This document shows positions 8,100 through 10,000 of a stretch of DNA of 10,000 bases, in pieces. Under the pieces are notes generated by a model, which made no database searches, was not told the DNA's origin, and worked only from the letters and a program-made list of their open reading frames with translations. Position 1 is the first letter of the stretch. Each line of letters begins with the position of its first letter. Position numbers and translations under genes: made by a program. The DNA is from Actinidia chinensis (lineage: Eukaryota; Streptophyta; Magnoliopsida; Ericales; Actinidiaceae). Where the stretch lies: positions 5,286,013-5,296,012 of the forward strand of contig CM018904.1 in assembly GCA_009663005.1 (NCBI GenBank), read 5' to 3'.

Positions 8100-9539
8100 G
8101 AGATATCCCCTCTTTGATCAGTCAGCTATCTACTCCTTCAGCTGAAACAATCTCTTCGATTTGTATACCCGTGTCTAGGGAATTCACCATACTGATTTTT
8201 GTTTCTTTTACTGGGCGGTCTTGATCTTCTAAGGCCGCTTTAAAATTATGAATTCTTTGTATTTTGTTTCCGTGACATTTGGGCTATGGGAAGTGTTGAA
8301 GGAATAGTACTATGTTAGGTAGTGGCGAGGAGTGCAACCCCGTCGATCATTAGTCTTCCTTCTAACATCTGACATCTCGATCCTGTTTTATATACCTTGT
8401 TTAACCCTATTACCCATCATTTTCGAGTAAGCTTCGCTTGGACTCAAGCTCCGTCTTCTGTGATCTCTGTTTCCGCCTCTACACGTGGCCTCCTGGCTAC
8501 TCTTCTGCATTCAATGTATTTTCGGGCCTTACCTAGAGTGCCTACTGGGTCCTCAGGAGACTTTTGGAAAAGGAATCAAATGTAACCAGGGCAAAGTGCT
8601 TCCATCATTGCTATGTCTATTACCTTGTCATTGGCGCCTTTCACCTCCAACACGGCCCGATTGAACCACTTGACGTAGTCTTTCAAGCTCTCCCCATCTT
8701 TCTTGTGGACTGTGAAGATGTGAGAAGCATTTTTTTGTCTGACTCTGCAGCTCAAAAAATTGACACAAAGACCTGCTTAGGTCTCCAACAAAGTCGAGTG
8801 GTTCAAAAGGGCAACCTCTAAACCATGACTCGCAGGTGCCCTGTTCAGTAGAAGAAAACCCCTTGCACCGTACCACCTCATCGTGAATACCCCTTAAAGT
8901 GTCATCAAGTTCTGGTATGAGCCAGGTGGTCCATCAAATCAGTCTTTATCTTGTACACTCAGAGCTGCGTTGGTAATTGACCTGGAGAAATTCCTGATCC
9001 CTCCTCACCCCTCATGAAGGAAGGTTTTCAGTTCTTCCGTATCAAGGCATCCACAGTAATTGGAGCATTTGTGCCAATGTTGATGGCATCTATATGGGCA
9101 TCCAGGTTCCTAATCTTCTGGGTAGTGGACTTGTCTCACCGTCTAAGTGCTCGATCGTTTCGACAAGGCGATCTTCCTCTCCTCATGGTCTCCTCGTCCT
9201 TAGTCTCATGAGTTCGGCTAGATGACTGGGACTCTAACCAGGTAGGGCTTCTTTCTCGTCTGGAGTGTAAGCTCAATGATCGACATTGTCGATTTTTGGA
9301 TGATCATACTCATCTTGTACTATGGCGACTTTAAGACTCACGATTGCCAGAACGGTGAGAATGGCGAGATCGATCAATCTCCTCTGGTACAGGTGCTACA
9401 GCGAGAGGTGGTGGATTATTGGTGATAAGGTGCTATATCAGGAGGGTGTTGTTTTCGTTCATAATCCTGATCTGCTCGGCAATTCCAAGTATTTCACGGT
9501 GGAGACCATTAGTTATGGAGCTTGGTTATGGCTTGCCAT
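8100..9539 (-). pseudogene. Gag of outer element (capsid domain and degraded zinc knuckle)
   Basis: Gag would form the particle that packages element RNA. The likely start is ATG at 9537-9539 (MASHNQAP), about 90 bases after the PBS. A shifted frame continues as EILGIAEQIRIMNENN and PPPLAVAPVPEEIDRS. Conserved parts in order are [19 protein letters not shown] (about 9085-9030), DEVVRCKGFSST (near 8880), [16 protein letters not shown] (near 8780), [20 protein letters not shown] (about 8703-8640), [12 protein letters not shown] (near 8600) and KARKYIEC (near 8530). Near 8145-8192 the CCHC knuckle reads YGEFPRHGYTNRRDC, keeping only the last Cys. Frame changes (one at the T7 run 8730-8736) and several stops show it is dead. 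Plus-strand frames here are shadows. Confidence 0.83.
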
Positions 9540-9629
9540 CGGATGAGCTCTGTTATCCAAAGGGTTGGTAGTACTTGGTCGAGGTAACAAACAGTTGCGT
9601 ATGTGCATAAAAAGTTGAGAATTGTCGTT

Positions 9630-9645
9630 CCCACATACGGCGCCA
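9630..9645 (-). promoter_or_regulatory. Primer binding site of outer element
   Basis: On the minus strand TGGCGCCGTATGTGGG starts three bases after the LTR end ...CCACAACA. TGGCGCCGT resembles the start of PBS sequences reported in plant Ty3/gypsy elements and would pair with the 3' end of a tRNA ending ACGGCGCCA, possibly tRNA-Asp; the tRNA identity is an inference. It marks where minus-strand DNA synthesis would begin. Confidence 0.78.
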
Positions 9646-9648
9646 AAC

Positions 9649-10000
9649 TGTTGTGGTAAGAAATTTGGGGACGAGCAACCAACAGTCAGAATTGCTCTTG
9701 AAACTCGGTATTGAACCTCAACATTGATCTAGGTGATTTGCGCAAAGGAACAAATGTGATCGGTCGGGGTGAGGCCGCTCAACCCCCCCTCCCGGTATAG
9801 AGATCAGACCAAGGTGAGTATAAGCTCGGCTAAATAAAATACCAAAGCTCTCAATAAAATTGCAAGGGTCTAGCCAAATAATTGCATGAGCGTATCTTTT
9901 TTTGGTAGAAGGAGCGGCCTTTATATAGAGGGAGAATGGAGAGCTGTGTAAGGAGATTGTGGCGTGATCCTCGGACGGCTAAGTATGGAAGGAGATTCTG
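9649..10000 (-). repeat. Inner part of the 5' LTR of the outer element
   Basis: In the minus-strand direction the LTR ends ...TTACCACAACA, just before the PBS, so on the plus strand it begins TGTTGTGGTAAG at 9649. The window edge cuts it; at least 352 bp is present. It holds a TATA box and, downstream of it, the presumed R and U5 regions. No second copy lies in the window, so its full length and age cannot be judged here. No gene is seen. Confidence 0.82.
9920..9927 (-). promoter_or_regulatory. TATA box of the outer LTR promoter
   Basis: The minus strand reads CTCTATATAAAGGCCG, a good plant TATA box (TATATAAA). It sits about 270 bases before the LTR end and points toward gag. Transcription would be expected to start 25-35 bases downstream, near 9885-9895, which would define the U3/R boundary. 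Confidence 0.7.

Larger units (their letters stand above)
1..10000 (-). mobile_element. Outer Tat-lineage Ty3/gypsy LTR retrotransposon, partial, interrupted
   Basis: Coding remnants on the minus strand follow the Ty3/gypsy order from right to left: LTR, PBS, gag, protease, RT, gypsy RNase H, then a second RNase H. Two tandem RNase H domains are the hallmark of the plant Tat lineage (Retand/Ogre relatives). The element is split by a younger insertion at 1144-6441, so its own sequence in the window is 1-1143 and 6442-10000. Integrase and the 3' LTR would lie beyond the left edge, and the outer part of the 5' LTR beyond the right edge. Every coding domain carries stops or frameshifts, so it is a dead copy. 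Confidence 0.9.

Noticed and set aside
9778..9798. C-rich patch (ACCCCCCCTCCCGG) as a second G-tract related to the 3' LTR block
   Set aside because: Short and common in composition; no link to the 5007-5096 block can be shown.

Overview
The window looks like plant nuclear DNA, probably eudicot heterochromatin, and consists of two degenerate Ty3/gypsy LTR retrotransposons, one nested in the other. I see no intact host gene, tRNA, rRNA or CRISPR array. The plant assignment rests on two plant lineages recognised from conserved protein motifs: Tat (two tandem RNase H domains) and Tekay/Del chromovirus (a C-terminal ATWE..YPDLF motif). The species cannot be told from the sequence.

Outer element (minus strand, Tat-like, running right to left). 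From the right edge it holds part of its 5' LTR with a TATA box (9649-10000), a primer binding site (9630-9645), a broken gag (about 9539-8100), a protease region (about 7990-7362) and reverse transcriptase (7281-6447). The inner element then interrupts it. Pol resumes at 1143 with the end of RT, a gypsy-type RNase H (about 978-530) and an archaeal-type RNase H (about 410-38). Integrase and the 3' LTR would lie left of the window.

Inner element (plus strand, 1144-6441, Tekay-like). Two long LTRs begin TGTGAGACCC and end in GTGTGA(A)CA. They flank only 1.76 kb of internal sequence. The 5' LTR runs directly into the middle of an RNase H coding region, so the PBS, gag, protease and RT are missing. 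Integrase, a chromodomain-like C-terminus and a polypurine tract remain. A near-perfect 5-bp target duplication (GGTCA left, GGTAA right) brackets it, and outer RT coding resumes directly on the far side.

Nothing here can encode a working protein. The outer RT stays in one frame for about 740 bp but carries five stops and YINN in place of the catalytic YVDD. Gag, protease and the inner pol are broken by frameshifts as well. The strangest local feature is a 90-bp almost pure poly-G block (5007-5096) in the 3' LTR, absent from the other LTR; it may be an assembly artefact. I find no convincing new biological system; the value of the window is in its nesting history and decay pattern.
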